From DATLBY01 sp035526665 (GTDB taxonomy: Bacteria > Acidobacteriota > Terriglobia > Bryobacterales > Bryobacteraceae): a DNA stretch of 7,164 nt. The stretch spans positions 1 to 7,164 of the forward strand of contig DATLBY010000223.1 of the NCBI GenBank assembly GCA_035526665.1, given 5' to 3'. Below, one piece after another: positions 1 to 6,421 of the stretch (position 1 is the stretch's first letter; the number at the start of each line of letters is the position of its first letter). The translations under genes were made by a program, and so were the position numbers. Under the pieces are notes generated by a model. The model ran no database searches. It had not been told where the DNA came from and saw only the letters and a program-made list of their open reading frames with translations.

Positions 1-2
1 CG

Positions 3-251
3 GGCGGCGGCCAGCGGTTCATTTTCAATATGAGCGGCGTCAGCTACATGGATAGCGCCGGCCTGGGAGAATTGGTGGGCTGCCGCGCGTCGGCCGCGAA
101 CTCAGGGGCGAAACTCTGCCTGGCAGGCTTGCAGAAAAAAATCACCGATCTGATGACGGTCACCAAGCTGCACACCGTCTTCGAGGTCTACGATACCGAG
201 GAAGCCGCCGTGCGCTCGTATCGCGATCAGGGGTCAGCGGCCCGACTTTAA
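3..251 (+). CDS. STAS-domain anti-sigma factor antagonist (RsbV/SpoIIAA-like), 5' end missing
   Basis: The frame is open from the window's left edge to a TAA at 249-251, giving 82 visible residues; the true start lies upstream. The visible part carries the STAS hallmark: a hydrophobic strand (RFIFNMSGV) followed by YMDSAGLGELV. The serine of the DSAGL motif (codon 54-56) matches the residue phosphorylated in RsbV and SpoIIAA. In that family, the cognate HATPase-type anti-sigma kinase phosphorylates the antagonist and inactivates it; a PP2C phosphatase restores it, and the unphosphorylated form traps the kinase and frees the sigma factor. The methionine at 30 lies inside the conserved strand and is not a sensible start. 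The stop overlaps the next gene's ATG by one base (TAATG), so the two are probably translationally coupled. Which sigma factor or other target it serves cannot be told from this window. Confidence 0.9.
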   Translation, partial: GGGQRFIFNMSGVSYMDSAGLGELVGCRASAANSGAKLCLAGLQKKITDLMTVTKLHTVFEVYDTEEAAVRSYRDQGSAARL

Positions 252-1885
252 TGGCCGGCGCGGCCCTTACTATCTTTACGACGGATGGCAAATCGGGCAC
301 TGTGCCCCTTGCTTCCGGGCCGGTTACGTTGGGACGGTCCACCTCCAGCGATCTCTCCTACCCGGAAGACTCGGGGCTGTCACGCCAGCATCTAATCTTT
401 GAGCCCCAGGGTGAAGAGTGGATTGTCCGTGATCCCGGCAGTAAAAACGGCAGCAAAATCAACTCTGTCCGGCTGGTGGCTCCCCACGTTCTCCGGCCGG
501 GAGATCAGATCGTTGCCGGACATCTGCTGATCCGGTTCGATACCGAAAGCTTGGAGGGCGGCTCGCACACCGGGACGTACTCGGACCACACGGTCCTGTT
601 TGTCCCCGAAGCCCCGGCATCCACCGCCATCGCCGTCAAGCTGGAAGACGCATCGGACGCCCTCAAAGGCGGCAAAGCGATTCGGGCATTGATACGCGCC
701 GGCCAGGAGCTGTCCAGCCATTGTCCGCTGGCCGAGCTGTTTACGCTGGTTCTTGGGCTCGCGAAGGACGCTGTCGGGGCCTCACGCGGCGTGTTGATGA
801 CATTTGAGGGAGACAACCTCGCGGTCCGCGCCGCTGAAGGCAGCGCCTTTAAAATCAGCACCACGGTGCGGGATCGCGTGCTCGAGGAAAAGGCCTCTCT
901 ACTGGTCCAGGACGCGATGGGCGATGCCGCCTTCGCCGGCCATCAGAGCATCGTTCTGCAAAACGTCCGCAGCATGATGGCGGTGCCGCTGCAAGCCAAT
1001 GAGCGCGTCACCGGTCTGATTTACGTCGACACGCAGGACGTGCTGCATCCCTTCACGCAGGAAGATTTGAGCCTGTTGACGGTAATGGCCAACGTGGCCG
1101 CCATCCGCATTGAACACGCCCGCCTGGCCGAGGTGGAGCAGGCCGAACGGCTATCCGCTCAGGATCTCGCCAATGCAGCGGACATCCAGCGCGGCTTTCT
1201 GCCATCCTGCGCGCCCGCGATTCCCGGCCTGGATATTGCCGGGCAAACATTGCCATGCCGCGGCGTCGGCGGAGACTATTTCGATTATTTCGTCCACCCC
1301 GACGGTTCGGTGAGCCTCATTGTGGCCGATGTAGCCGGAAAAGGGATGCCGGCGGCTCTCATGATGTCCAACATGCAGGCGCACACGCAGGCCCTGATGG
1401 AAGCCGACCTTTCGCCGGCTCGCGTTCTGCAGCGGTTAAACAGCATAATTGCGGCTCGCTGTCCCGGCAATCGCTTCATCACGTCATTCATTGCGCGAGT
1501 GGATCCGTTTTCCGGTGAAATGCTGTATTGTAACGCCGGGCACAATCCGCCTCTCCTGGTCCGCACCGATGGCAGCGTCGATGCGTTGGAGGGCGGCGGG
1601 ATGCTGTTGGGAGTTCTGAAAAACGCGGCCTATGAAGACCACCGGCGGACGCTTTATGCCGGCGACATTCTGTCCCTCTACACCGATGGAGCGACCGAGG
1701 CCTGCCCGGCCGAAGTGGACGAGGAGTTTGGAGATGCCCGGCTGGCCGAATTGCTGGCCAAATGGCGGACTGACAGCGCCGTCAGCATGCTGACGAAAAT
1801 TCTGGGCGAGCTGACCTGCTGGATATCGCCCGCACACTTTGCGGACGATGTTACGTTGATCGTGGCGCGCCGCACGGAGCGCTAG
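251..1885 (+). CDS. FHA-GAF-SpoIIE (PP2C-type) serine phosphatase, RsbU-like
   Basis: The 544-residue protein has three domains. Residues about 5-97 form an FHA domain with the phosphothreonine-binding signature intact: LGRS at 27-30, SRQH at 44-47 and KNG at 65-67. Residues about 155-290 form a GAF sensor domain (LIYVDT at 256-261, a closing helix around 272-290). A helical linker (about 290-312) leads to a PP2C/SpoIIE phosphatase domain (about 310-540). The metal-binding acidic residues are all visible: GGDYFD at 340-345, ADVAGKG at 359-365, YTDG at 477-480 and ADD at 531-533. CNAGHNPP at 427-434 is also typical. The catalytic domain therefore looks active. The overlapping STAS gene upstream is the obvious substrate after phosphorylation on serine. 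The FHA domain suggests input from a Hanks-type Ser/Thr kinase; the GAF ligand cannot be predicted. There are no membrane segments, so it is probably cytosolic. The start is the ATG within TAATG, with no well-placed Shine-Dalgarno, consistent with coupling. Confidence 0.93.
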   Translation: MAGAALTIFTTDGKSGTVPLASGPVTLGRSTSSDLSYPEDSGLSRQHLIFEPQGEEWIVRDPGSKNGSKINSVRLVAPHVLRPGDQIVAGHLLIRFDTESLEGGSHTGTYSDHTVLFVPEAPASTAIAVKLEDASDALKGGKAIRALIRAGQELSSHCPLAELFTLVLGLAKDAVGASRGVLMTFEGDNLAVRAAEGSAFKISTTVRDRVLEEKASLLVQDAMGDAAFAGHQSIVLQNVRSMMAVPLQANERVTGLIYVDTQDVLHPFTQEDLSLLTVMANVAAIRIEHARLAEVEQAERLSAQDLANAADIQRGFLPSCAPAIPGLDIAGQTLPCRGVGGDYFDYFVHPDGSVSLIVADVAGKGMPAALMMSNMQAHTQALMEADLSPARVLQRLNSIIAARCPGNRFITSFIARVDPFSGEMLYCNAGHNPPLLVRTDGSVDALEGGGMLLGVLKNAAYEDHRRTLYAGDILSLYTDGATEACPAEVDEEFGDARLAELLAKWRTDSAVSMLTKILGELTCWISPAHFADDVTLIVARRTER

Positions 1886-1903
1886 TCTGCCCATCGATTC
1901 TCA

Positions 1904-1932
1904 TTGGGAGCCTCCCGGGTGTGGGTCATAAT
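1904..1932 (+). promoter_or_regulatory. candidate sigma-70-type promoter for the zinc-ribbon gene
   Basis: TTGGGA (1904-1909) and CATAAT (1927-1932) are separated by exactly 17 bases. They match the TTGACA and TATAAT consensus at 4/6 and 5/6 positions. They lie in the 64-base gap between the phosphatase stop and the next start, so the downstream gene may have its own transcription start near 1939. This would make a very short leader with the ribosome binding site almost at the 5' end. It is pattern matching only; in GC-rich genomes such matches can be chance. Confidence 0.35.
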
Positions 1933-1938
1933 CGAAAT

Positions 1939-1942
1939 GGAG
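1939..1942 (+). promoter_or_regulatory. ribosome binding site that selects the ATG at 1950
   Basis: GGAG at 1939-1942 sits seven bases before ATG at 1950, a near-ideal spacing. The alternative in-frame GTG at 1944 would leave only one base, so the ATG two codons downstream is preferred. Confidence 0.6.
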
Positions 1943-1949
1943 CGTGGTC

Positions 1950-2678
1950 ATGTTCACATGGATTTGCCCTAAGTGTAAGAGTGAAGTTCCACCGGCGTAC
2001 GCGGAATGTCCCAACTGCGCGGCCAAAGCCGCAGCCACGCCTCCACCGCCACCGGTGAATCCGCCCCAACCAGTCCCCTCCGCGCCACTACCCGTCGCGC
2101 CTCCACCAGTCGCCGCGCCCCCTCCTCCACCACCCCAGCTGCCGCCGCGACAGCCGGAACGCCAGCCCGAGCCGCCGCCCCGCCCTACCGCATATTCGTA
2201 TGAAGCTCCGCCGCAGCCGGCGGGCATGCCCGCGTGGCTGGTGATGGTCGGCTCCATGGCCGCGATACTTCTGTTTCTCTTTATTCTGTTTCGTTATGTG
2301 CTTCCAGCGCGGAACGGCGCCCCCACCAGCGCCTCGTCAGTGGAAAAGGCCGAGCCAGTCACGCAGCCTCTCAATGCTCACCCGCTAGCCAAACATCTGG
2401 AGATCAGTGGACTTCGCCTGGCGGAAGACGCCAGACAGCGCGCCCGGATTCAGTTTGCCGTCACGAATCATTCCGGCGCCGACCTGCCCGAGTTGAAGAT
2501 GGAAATCACTCTCGTGTCCGCTAGAAAACCGATCTTCGAATTTCCGTTCACGCTTCCGTCGCTCGGTCCTTACGAGTCGAAGGATTTTTCGACTTTTGTG
2601 AAGACCAAGCTCCGCGTGTACGAGCTGCCGGACTGGCAGTTTCTCCGGGCGGAGTTCAAAATCGTCTCGTCTCAGTGA
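1950..2678 (+). CDS. zinc-ribbon, proline-rich, single-pass membrane protein of unknown function
   Basis: From the ATG at 1950 the protein is 242 residues. Residues 6-23 form a C4 zinc ribbon, with CPKC and CPNC pairs (Cys 6, 9, 20, 23) as in many zinc-ribbon_2/DZR proteins. Residues about 30-92 are extremely proline-rich with runs of four to six prolines, a likely extended spacer. Residues about 94-117 are one hydrophobic helix (AWLVMVGSMAAILLFLFILF). The C-terminal part (about 145-242) looks like a small beta-sandwich: alternating hydrophobic strands, FAVTNHSG at 169-176, and a late PSLGPYESKDF stretch. It resembles FxLYD or DUF3426-type extracytoplasmic domains in style, not by a match I can prove. 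A zinc ribbon would normally be cytoplasmic, placing the C-terminal domain outside. Positive charges just after the helix (Arg115, Arg121) do not clearly support that, so topology is open. It is probably a single-gene unit, since the next gene is convergent. I do not recognise a named family. Confidence 0.82.
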   Translation: MFTWICPKCKSEVPPAYAECPNCAAKAAATPPPPPVNPPQPVPSAPLPVAPPPVAAPPPPPPQLPPRQPERQPEPPPRPTAYSYEAPPQPAGMPAWLVMVGSMAAILLFLFILFRYVLPARNGAPTSASSVEKAEPVTQPLNAHPLAKHLEISGLRLAEDARQRARIQFAVTNHSGADLPELKMEITLVSARKPIFEFPFTLPSLGPYESKDFSTFVKTKLRVYELPDWQFLRAEFKIVSSQ

Positions 2679-4143
2679 GCACGCGCCGCTGATCGTCGGA
2701 GTAACGGCACCCCGACGGAGCATCCGCCTGAACACCCATCCGCAGCAGATTTAACCGCGCCTCAAAGAGGCAGGGATTCACTGCCAGCGCCTTTTCGAAG
2801 TCCCGTCGCGCGGCATCTGTTTGCTTCAGCAGCAGCAGCGCCACGCCGCGATTACTGATGGCCTGCGGATTGTTGGGCTGCAGCGCGAGCGCGCGCCCAA
2901 ACTCGGACAGTGCCTTTTCAGGCGACCCCGCGATCAGCTGAACCCGGCCCAGTTCGGCCGCTACCGAGGGATCATCGGGAGCTACTCGGCGCGCGTCTTC
3001 CAGCAGAGCCAAGGCCTCCGGGGCTGGTACGCTTCGGGCCAGCTGAATCTTCGGGCGCACCTTGCCCGGCGCACGCTCCACGGCTTCGCGCCAGAGCGTC
3101 TCTTCGCTCCGCCACACCTGCGAACGCAGGATGCTCAACCCCAACAGAACGAGTAAGACCGGCTGGATGCGCGAGCCGCACAGTAGCACGAATCCCGTGG
3201 CAAAGGCGAAGAGCGGGAAATACATGCGCCGGTCGGCGGCCAGATCGGCTGCGGGAAAAATCGACGAACTCGGCAGCAGCAGCACGAACCCGGTTAGAAA
3301 CCAAAAAGCGGCGGGCCGCGAAAACCAGTAAACCGCGGCAGCCACCGCAACCAGCACCAGCAGCCAAGCCCACCAGTTTGCCTGCGAGGAGATTTCGGGA
3401 TCGACGCTGAAGCCCCACGGAACCAGGAGCAATCTCAGGTAGCGTAGAATGACCGCGCCCTGCGCGCCGAAATACTGCACCATCGTGTAACCCGATTGAG
3501 CGCCGGCCGACGATCCGGGCGTCCGCGACGCGGCCCACATCACGCGCACTCCCGCTGCTATTGCGAGCACGAACATGGCCCCAATGGGCAGCAATTTTCC
3601 GGCGCTCTGCCGTCTTGCGAGCAAAAGCAGCAACAGGAATGCCGGAAACGCCACCACCTCCTCTTTCGCCAGCAGCGCCGCGGCAAACCACGCTACCGCA
3701 GTCCAATAGCGGCCGCGCGTCCAAGCGCGCAACGAAAGCAGACAGAAAAGAGTAGCCAGCAGTGTGGCGCGTGCAAACACATACGCCACCGGCTCGGCCT
3801 GGATGGGGTGCAACGCGAAGATCCCCGCTGCCAGGAAGGCCGACTCCGGCGTAACCAGCCGCTTTAGAACATCCAAGACGAGCCATACGCACGCCAGGTG
3901 AAGCCCTAGGTTGACCGCATGATAGCCGGCCGGCCGCTGTCCCCCCAGCGCATAATTGATCCAGAAGGTAAAGTAAGTTAGCGGCCGGGTCTGCAGCGGC
4001 AGCCAGACCTCCCGCCAACCCGTCGCGGAGGTGAGGACCGGATCGGAAAAAATGGCGTAATCATCAAAGTGAAACTCTGCAAAAACGGCTCCTCCGAACG
4101 CAATCAAAGCCGCGAGCAGCAGCAGGATGGCAGAATGACGCAA
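2656..4143 (-). CDS. TMTC-like multi-pass membrane protein with C-terminal TPRs (putative GT-C glycosyltransferase)
   Basis: The protein has 495 residues. A first hydrophobic segment (about 4-22) is followed by FHFDDY at 24-29, an acidic motif placed like the catalytic loop of PMT/GT-C transferases. Further family-like blocks are RPLTYFTFWINY at 53-64, GYHAVNLGLH at 73-82, FALHPIQAEPVAY at 109-121, AKEE at 159-162, and PSSSIFPAADLAADRRMYFP at 291-310. About ten hydrophobic segments span residues 4 to 338. After that come TPR-like helices: one degenerate repeat near 365-390, then clearer repeats at about 395-424 and 428-457. This order matches eukaryotic TMTC O-mannosyltransferases and their many bacterial relatives. 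Enzyme activity here is inference, and donor and acceptor are unknown. The start is a TTG at 4141-4143: the reading frame has a stop just upstream, and later starts would remove the first membrane helix. No good Shine-Dalgarno is visible. The 3' end overlaps the convergent zinc-ribbon gene by 23 bp. Confidence 0.85.
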   Translation of the reverse strand: MRHSAILLLLAALIAFGGAVFAEFHFDDYAIFSDPVLTSATGWREVWLPLQTRPLTYFTFWINYALGGQRPAGYHAVNLGLHLACVWLVLDVLKRLVTPESAFLAAGIFALHPIQAEPVAYVFARATLLATLFCLLSLRAWTRGRYWTAVAWFAAALLAKEEVVAFPAFLLLLLLARRQSAGKLLPIGAMFVLAIAAGVRVMWAASRTPGSSAGAQSGYTMVQYFGAQGAVILRYLRLLLVPWGFSVDPEISSQANWWAWLLVLVAVAAAVYWFSRPAAFWFLTGFVLLLPSSSIFPAADLAADRRMYFPLFAFATGFVLLCGSRIQPVLLVLLGLSILRSQVWRSEETLWREAVERAPGKVRPKIQLARSVPAPEALALLEDARRVAPDDPSVAAELGRVQLIAGSPEKALSEFGRALALQPNNPQAISNRGVALLLLKQTDAARRDFEKALAVNPCLFEARLNLLRMGVQADAPSGCRYSDDQRRVLTETRRF

Positions 4144-4175
4144 TGCTACTATGTTATTTCAATTGACCGGCCCGA
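4144..4175. promoter_or_regulatory. short divergent intergenic region
   Basis: Only 32 bases separate the starts of the minus-strand TPR membrane protein and the plus-strand nth gene. The left two thirds are AT-rich compared with the surroundings (for example CTACTATGTTATTTCAATTG), as expected of a divergent promoter region. I could not find a convincing spaced -35/-10 pair on either strand. Promoter elements for each gene must reach into the other gene's 5' coding sequence. Confidence 0.35.
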
Positions 4176-4859
4176 ATGCCTCCCACACCGCCATCCAAGG
4201 CGCCAAAGCCGAAGAGTGCCGCCGAGCGGAAAGCACGCGTACACAAGATCCTTGAAGGCCTCGACCAGCTTTATCCCGGCGCAAACTGCGCGCTTATCCA
4301 TAACGATCCCTGGCAGCTTCTGGTGGCCACCATTCTGTCGGCGCAATGTACCGACAAACGCGTGAACGAAGTTACTCCCAAGCTGTTCGCAAAGTACCCG
4401 ACAATCGAGGCATTCGCCGCAGTGAGCCAGGACGAGCTGGCCGCCGATATCCGCTCCACCGGCTTCTTCAACAACAAAGCGAAGAGCGTCATTGGCGCGG
4501 CTAGGCGAATCTTGAACGACTTCGGCGGCCAGGTTCCCACCAACATCGACGATCTGCTGACGGTTCCGGGAGCGGCCCGCAAAACCGCCAATGTAGTGCT
4601 GGGGACAGCCTTCGGAATTGCCTCTGGCGTCGTCGTCGATACTCATGTGTTCCGCATCTCGCAGCGGCTGGATCTGTCGCGCGCGGAGGACACGGTCAAT
4701 ATTGAGAAGGACTTGATGAAGATCATTCCACGGGATCGCTGGATACTCTTCTCCCACCAGGTGATTCACCATGGCCGCAGCCTCTGCGTGGCGCGTAAGC
4801 CGCGCTGCGTGGAATGCTTGCTTGATCCCCTGTGTTATGCCAAGGACAAGACCATATGA
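4176..4859 (+). CDS. nth: endonuclease III (DNA glycosylase/AP lyase)
   Basis: The 227-residue protein removes oxidised pyrimidines from DNA and cleaves the resulting abasic site, starting base excision repair in the cytoplasm. Family marks seen are LVATILSAQCTD at 49-60, a helix-hairpin-helix with VPGAARKTANVV at 130-141 carrying catalytic Lys136, and VVDTHVFR at 153-160 carrying catalytic Asp155. The [4Fe-4S] cluster cysteines at 204, 211, 214 and 220 have the classical C-X6-C-X2-C-X5-C spacing. The length is slightly above E. coli Nth (211) because of a basic, proline-rich N-terminal tail of about 20 residues. The hairpin reads VPGAA where E. coli has LPGVG, a mild variation. An in-frame TGA at 4164-4166 leaves ATG 4176 as the first start; no clear Shine-Dalgarno precedes it. 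The stop overlaps the next gene's start (ATGA), so nth appears to head an operon with the Tld pair. Confidence 0.96.
   Translation: MPPTPPSKAPKPKSAAERKARVHKILEGLDQLYPGANCALIHNDPWQLLVATILSAQCTDKRVNEVTPKLFAKYPTIEAFAAVSQDELAADIRSTGFFNNKAKSVIGAARRILNDFGGQVPTNIDDLLTVPGAARKTANVVLGTAFGIASGVVVDTHVFRISQRLDLSRAEDTVNIEKDLMKIIPRDRWILFSHQVIHHGRSLCVARKPRCVECLLDPLCYAKDKTI
4842..4846 (+). promoter_or_regulatory. ribosome binding site that fixes the TldD-like start at 4856
   Basis: AAGGA at 4842-4846 lies inside the nth 3' end, nine bases before ATG 4856. This supports that ATG over the longer in-frame GTG at 4832, which lies upstream of this site and would add eight residues ahead of the twin-arginine signal. 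Confidence 0.65.
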
Positions 4860-4930
4860 TCTCGCGGCGTATCTTCCTGGGCGCGTCGGCCGGGCTGGCG
4901 GCGGAGTTGTTCGGCGCCCCCGTGCCCAAC
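4856..4930 (+). other. putative Tat signal region of the TldD-like protein
   Basis: This covers residues 1-25: SRRIFLG at 3-9, then an alanine- and glycine-rich stretch to about residue 22, then a proline-rich linker. The arginine pair and the following Phe-Leu match the S-R-R-x-F-L-K consensus except for Gly in place of Lys. Glu17 within the core makes it a weak hydrophobic region. Export, and whether the signal is cleaved, are not established. Confidence 0.65.
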
Positions 4931-6421
4931 CGGAAGCCCGCGCCCGCCTTGGAGAATCTGGCCGATGCCGCGCTGCGCGAAGCCAGAAAATTGAAGGCCA
5001 CATACTGCGATATCCGGATTAACCGCTATCGCGATCAGAGTCTCTCACTGCGCAAGAGCCCGGAACGCGGCACCGGCAAGACGCTCGAGGTGCCCGGCAT
5101 CAGCGATTCGGAAAGCTTCGGCTTTGGTGTGCGCGTGATAGCTAATGGCTCCTGGGGCTTCGCCGCGTCGCCTATCGTGACGGCGGGAGAGATCGCCCGC
5201 GTAACGGGAGAGGCCGTGATCGTTGCGCGCGCGAATGCCGCCATCCAGACCCGGCCCATAGTTCTGGCGCCGGTGAAAGCCTACCGCGACACCTGGACGT
5301 CCAGCTTTGAGCGCAATCCGTTCGATGTTCCCAATGCCGAGAAGCTGGAACTACTGCGCGAGGCCGCCGGTGAGATAAAGAAAGGCAAGCGCGTCTTTTC
5401 GGGCGCTGGAATGCTTACTTTCCACTCGGAAGATAAATATTTCGCATCTTCGGAGGGCTCGTCCATCCAGCAGCTCATCATCCAGACCTTTGCCGTGGTG
5501 AACGCGACCGCCGTCAATGTAGCGCGCGGCATATCGAGAAGCCGCAATTACATCCCGCCCCCGCTCGCGACCGGATATGAGTTTGTCCCGCAGATGAACC
5601 TGAAAGAGAATGCGCAGGGAATCAGGGAAGAAGTAGTCGAGCACCTGGATGCTCCTTCTGTGCAGCCAGGACGTAAGGATCTGGTGCTGATGCCGAGCCA
5701 CCTGTTCCTGACAATTCACGAAAGCATCGGCCACTCCACGGAACTCGATCGCGCCCTCGGCTACGAAGCCAACTACGCCGGCACCAGTTTCCTGACTCCG
5801 GACAAACTCGGAAAAGAGCGCGTCGGCAGCGGCATTGTGAACTTCTATGGCGACCGCATCACGGAGAAGGCCCTCGCCACAGTGGGCTATGACGACGATG
5901 GCGTAAAGTCGAAGCGGTTCCCCATTATCGAAAAGGGGCTATTCACCGGCTACCAGACGACCCGCGATCAGGCCCATCTGGTCGGCGAGAAGGAGTCGCG
6001 CGGCTGTTCCTTCGCCGAATCGTGGTCGCACGTCCCCTTCCAGCGGATGCCGAATGTGTCGCTGGAACCGGGCAAGCCCGAGACGACACTGGAGGATCTG
6101 ATCGGCGGCATCGATGACGGCGTCCTGATTGAAGGCCGGGGTAGTTATTCCATCGATCAACAGCGCTACAATTTCCAGTTCGGCGGCGACGCCTTCTGGG
6201 AAATCAAAGGCGGCAAGAAGGCCGGAATGGTCTCGCGCGTCGCCTACCAGGCCAAGACCACGGAATTCTGGCAGGCCTGCGACGCCATCGCCGGCCGCAG
6301 CTACTGGCAGCTCTATGGCAGCGCCCGTGATGCTAAAGGAGAGCCGATGCAGGTCAACTCCATCAGCCACGGCTGCTCGCCCGCGCGCTTCCGCCAGATC
6401 AACGTGATTGAGACGGACTGA
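4856..6421 (+). CDS. TldD-like metalloprotease subunit with Tat-type signal peptide
   Basis: The protein is 521 residues when started at ATG 4856. TldD is the zinc-bearing subunit of the TldD/TldE protease, known from microcin B17 maturation and CcdA degradation in E. coli. The HExxxH site is present as HESIGH at 288-293, followed by the usual acidic residues (STELD, 294-298). The N-terminal TldD domain includes FGFGVRVIANGSWGFA at 88-103. The C-terminal part has ACDAIAG at 474-480 and SHGCSPARFRQINV at 504-517, typical of non-enterobacterial members. Two things are unusual. The first residues, MISRRIFLGASAG, fit a twin-arginine signal (S-R-R-x-F-L), with a weak hydrophobic core to about residue 22 and no obvious AxA cleavage site. 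Also, the C-terminal cysteine that is the third zinc ligand in E. coli TldD seems absent (DAKGEPMQ at 492-499 where relatives have CGKG-type sequence). The ATGA overlap with nth and TGATG overlap with the TldE-like gene indicate one transcript. Confidence 0.92.
   Translation: MISRRIFLGASAGLAAELFGAPVPNRKPAPALENLADAALREARKLKATYCDIRINRYRDQSLSLRKSPERGTGKTLEVPGISDSESFGFGVRVIANGSWGFAASPIVTAGEIARVTGEAVIVARANAAIQTRPIVLAPVKAYRDTWTSSFERNPFDVPNAEKLELLREAAGEIKKGKRVFSGAGMLTFHSEDKYFASSEGSSIQQLIIQTFAVVNATAVNVARGISRSRNYIPPPLATGYEFVPQMNLKENAQGIREEVVEHLDAPSVQPGRKDLVLMPSHLFLTIHESIGHSTELDRALGYEANYAGTSFLTPDKLGKERVGSGIVNFYGDRITEKALATVGYDDDGVKSKRFPIIEKGLFTGYQTTRDQAHLVGEKESRGCSFAESWSHVPFQRMPNVSLEPGKPETTLEDLIGGIDDGVLIEGRGSYSIDQQRYNFQFGGDAFWEIKGGKKAGMVSRVAYQAKTTEFWQACDAIAGRSYWQLYGSARDAKGEPMQVNSISHGCSPARFRQINVIETD

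Noticed and set aside
1906..1916. GGGAGCCTCCC palindrome as a terminator after the phosphatase gene
   Set aside because: The stem is only four to five pairs with a one- to three-base loop and no T tract follows, so it is not a credible intrinsic terminator. It could be an operator half of some kind, but nothing supports that.
1944..1949. GTG start at 1944 for the zinc-ribbon protein
   Set aside because: Only one base separates it from GGAG at 1939-1942; the ATG at 1950 has ideal spacing.
2030..2190. CC-rich low-complexity stretch as a DNA repeat
   Set aside because: It encodes polyproline in frame with mixed proline codons and no regular DNA unit, so it is protein-level low complexity, not a nucleotide repeat array.
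1901..2257. Glycine-rich minus-strand open frame opposite the zinc-ribbon gene
   Set aside because: Its glycine runs are simply the complement of the proline codons on the plus strand.
2972..4018. A 348-codon open frame on the minus strand in a different frame from the TPR membrane protein
   Set aside because: It lies entirely inside the better-supported 495-residue gene on the same strand. Its translation is rich in Arg, Gly and Ala with no family motif, a typical shadow frame in GC-rich DNA.
4832..4855. Longer start (GTG at 4832) for the TldD-like gene
   Set aside because: It lies upstream of the AAGGA site, overlaps nth further, and would bury the twin-arginine motif behind eight unconserved-looking residues. 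ATG 4856 has correct spacing and an ATGA junction.
4149..5003. A 284-codon minus-strand open frame opposite nth and the TldD start
   Set aside because: It is antisense to two well-recognised genes, and its translation shows no domain or hydrophobic pattern.
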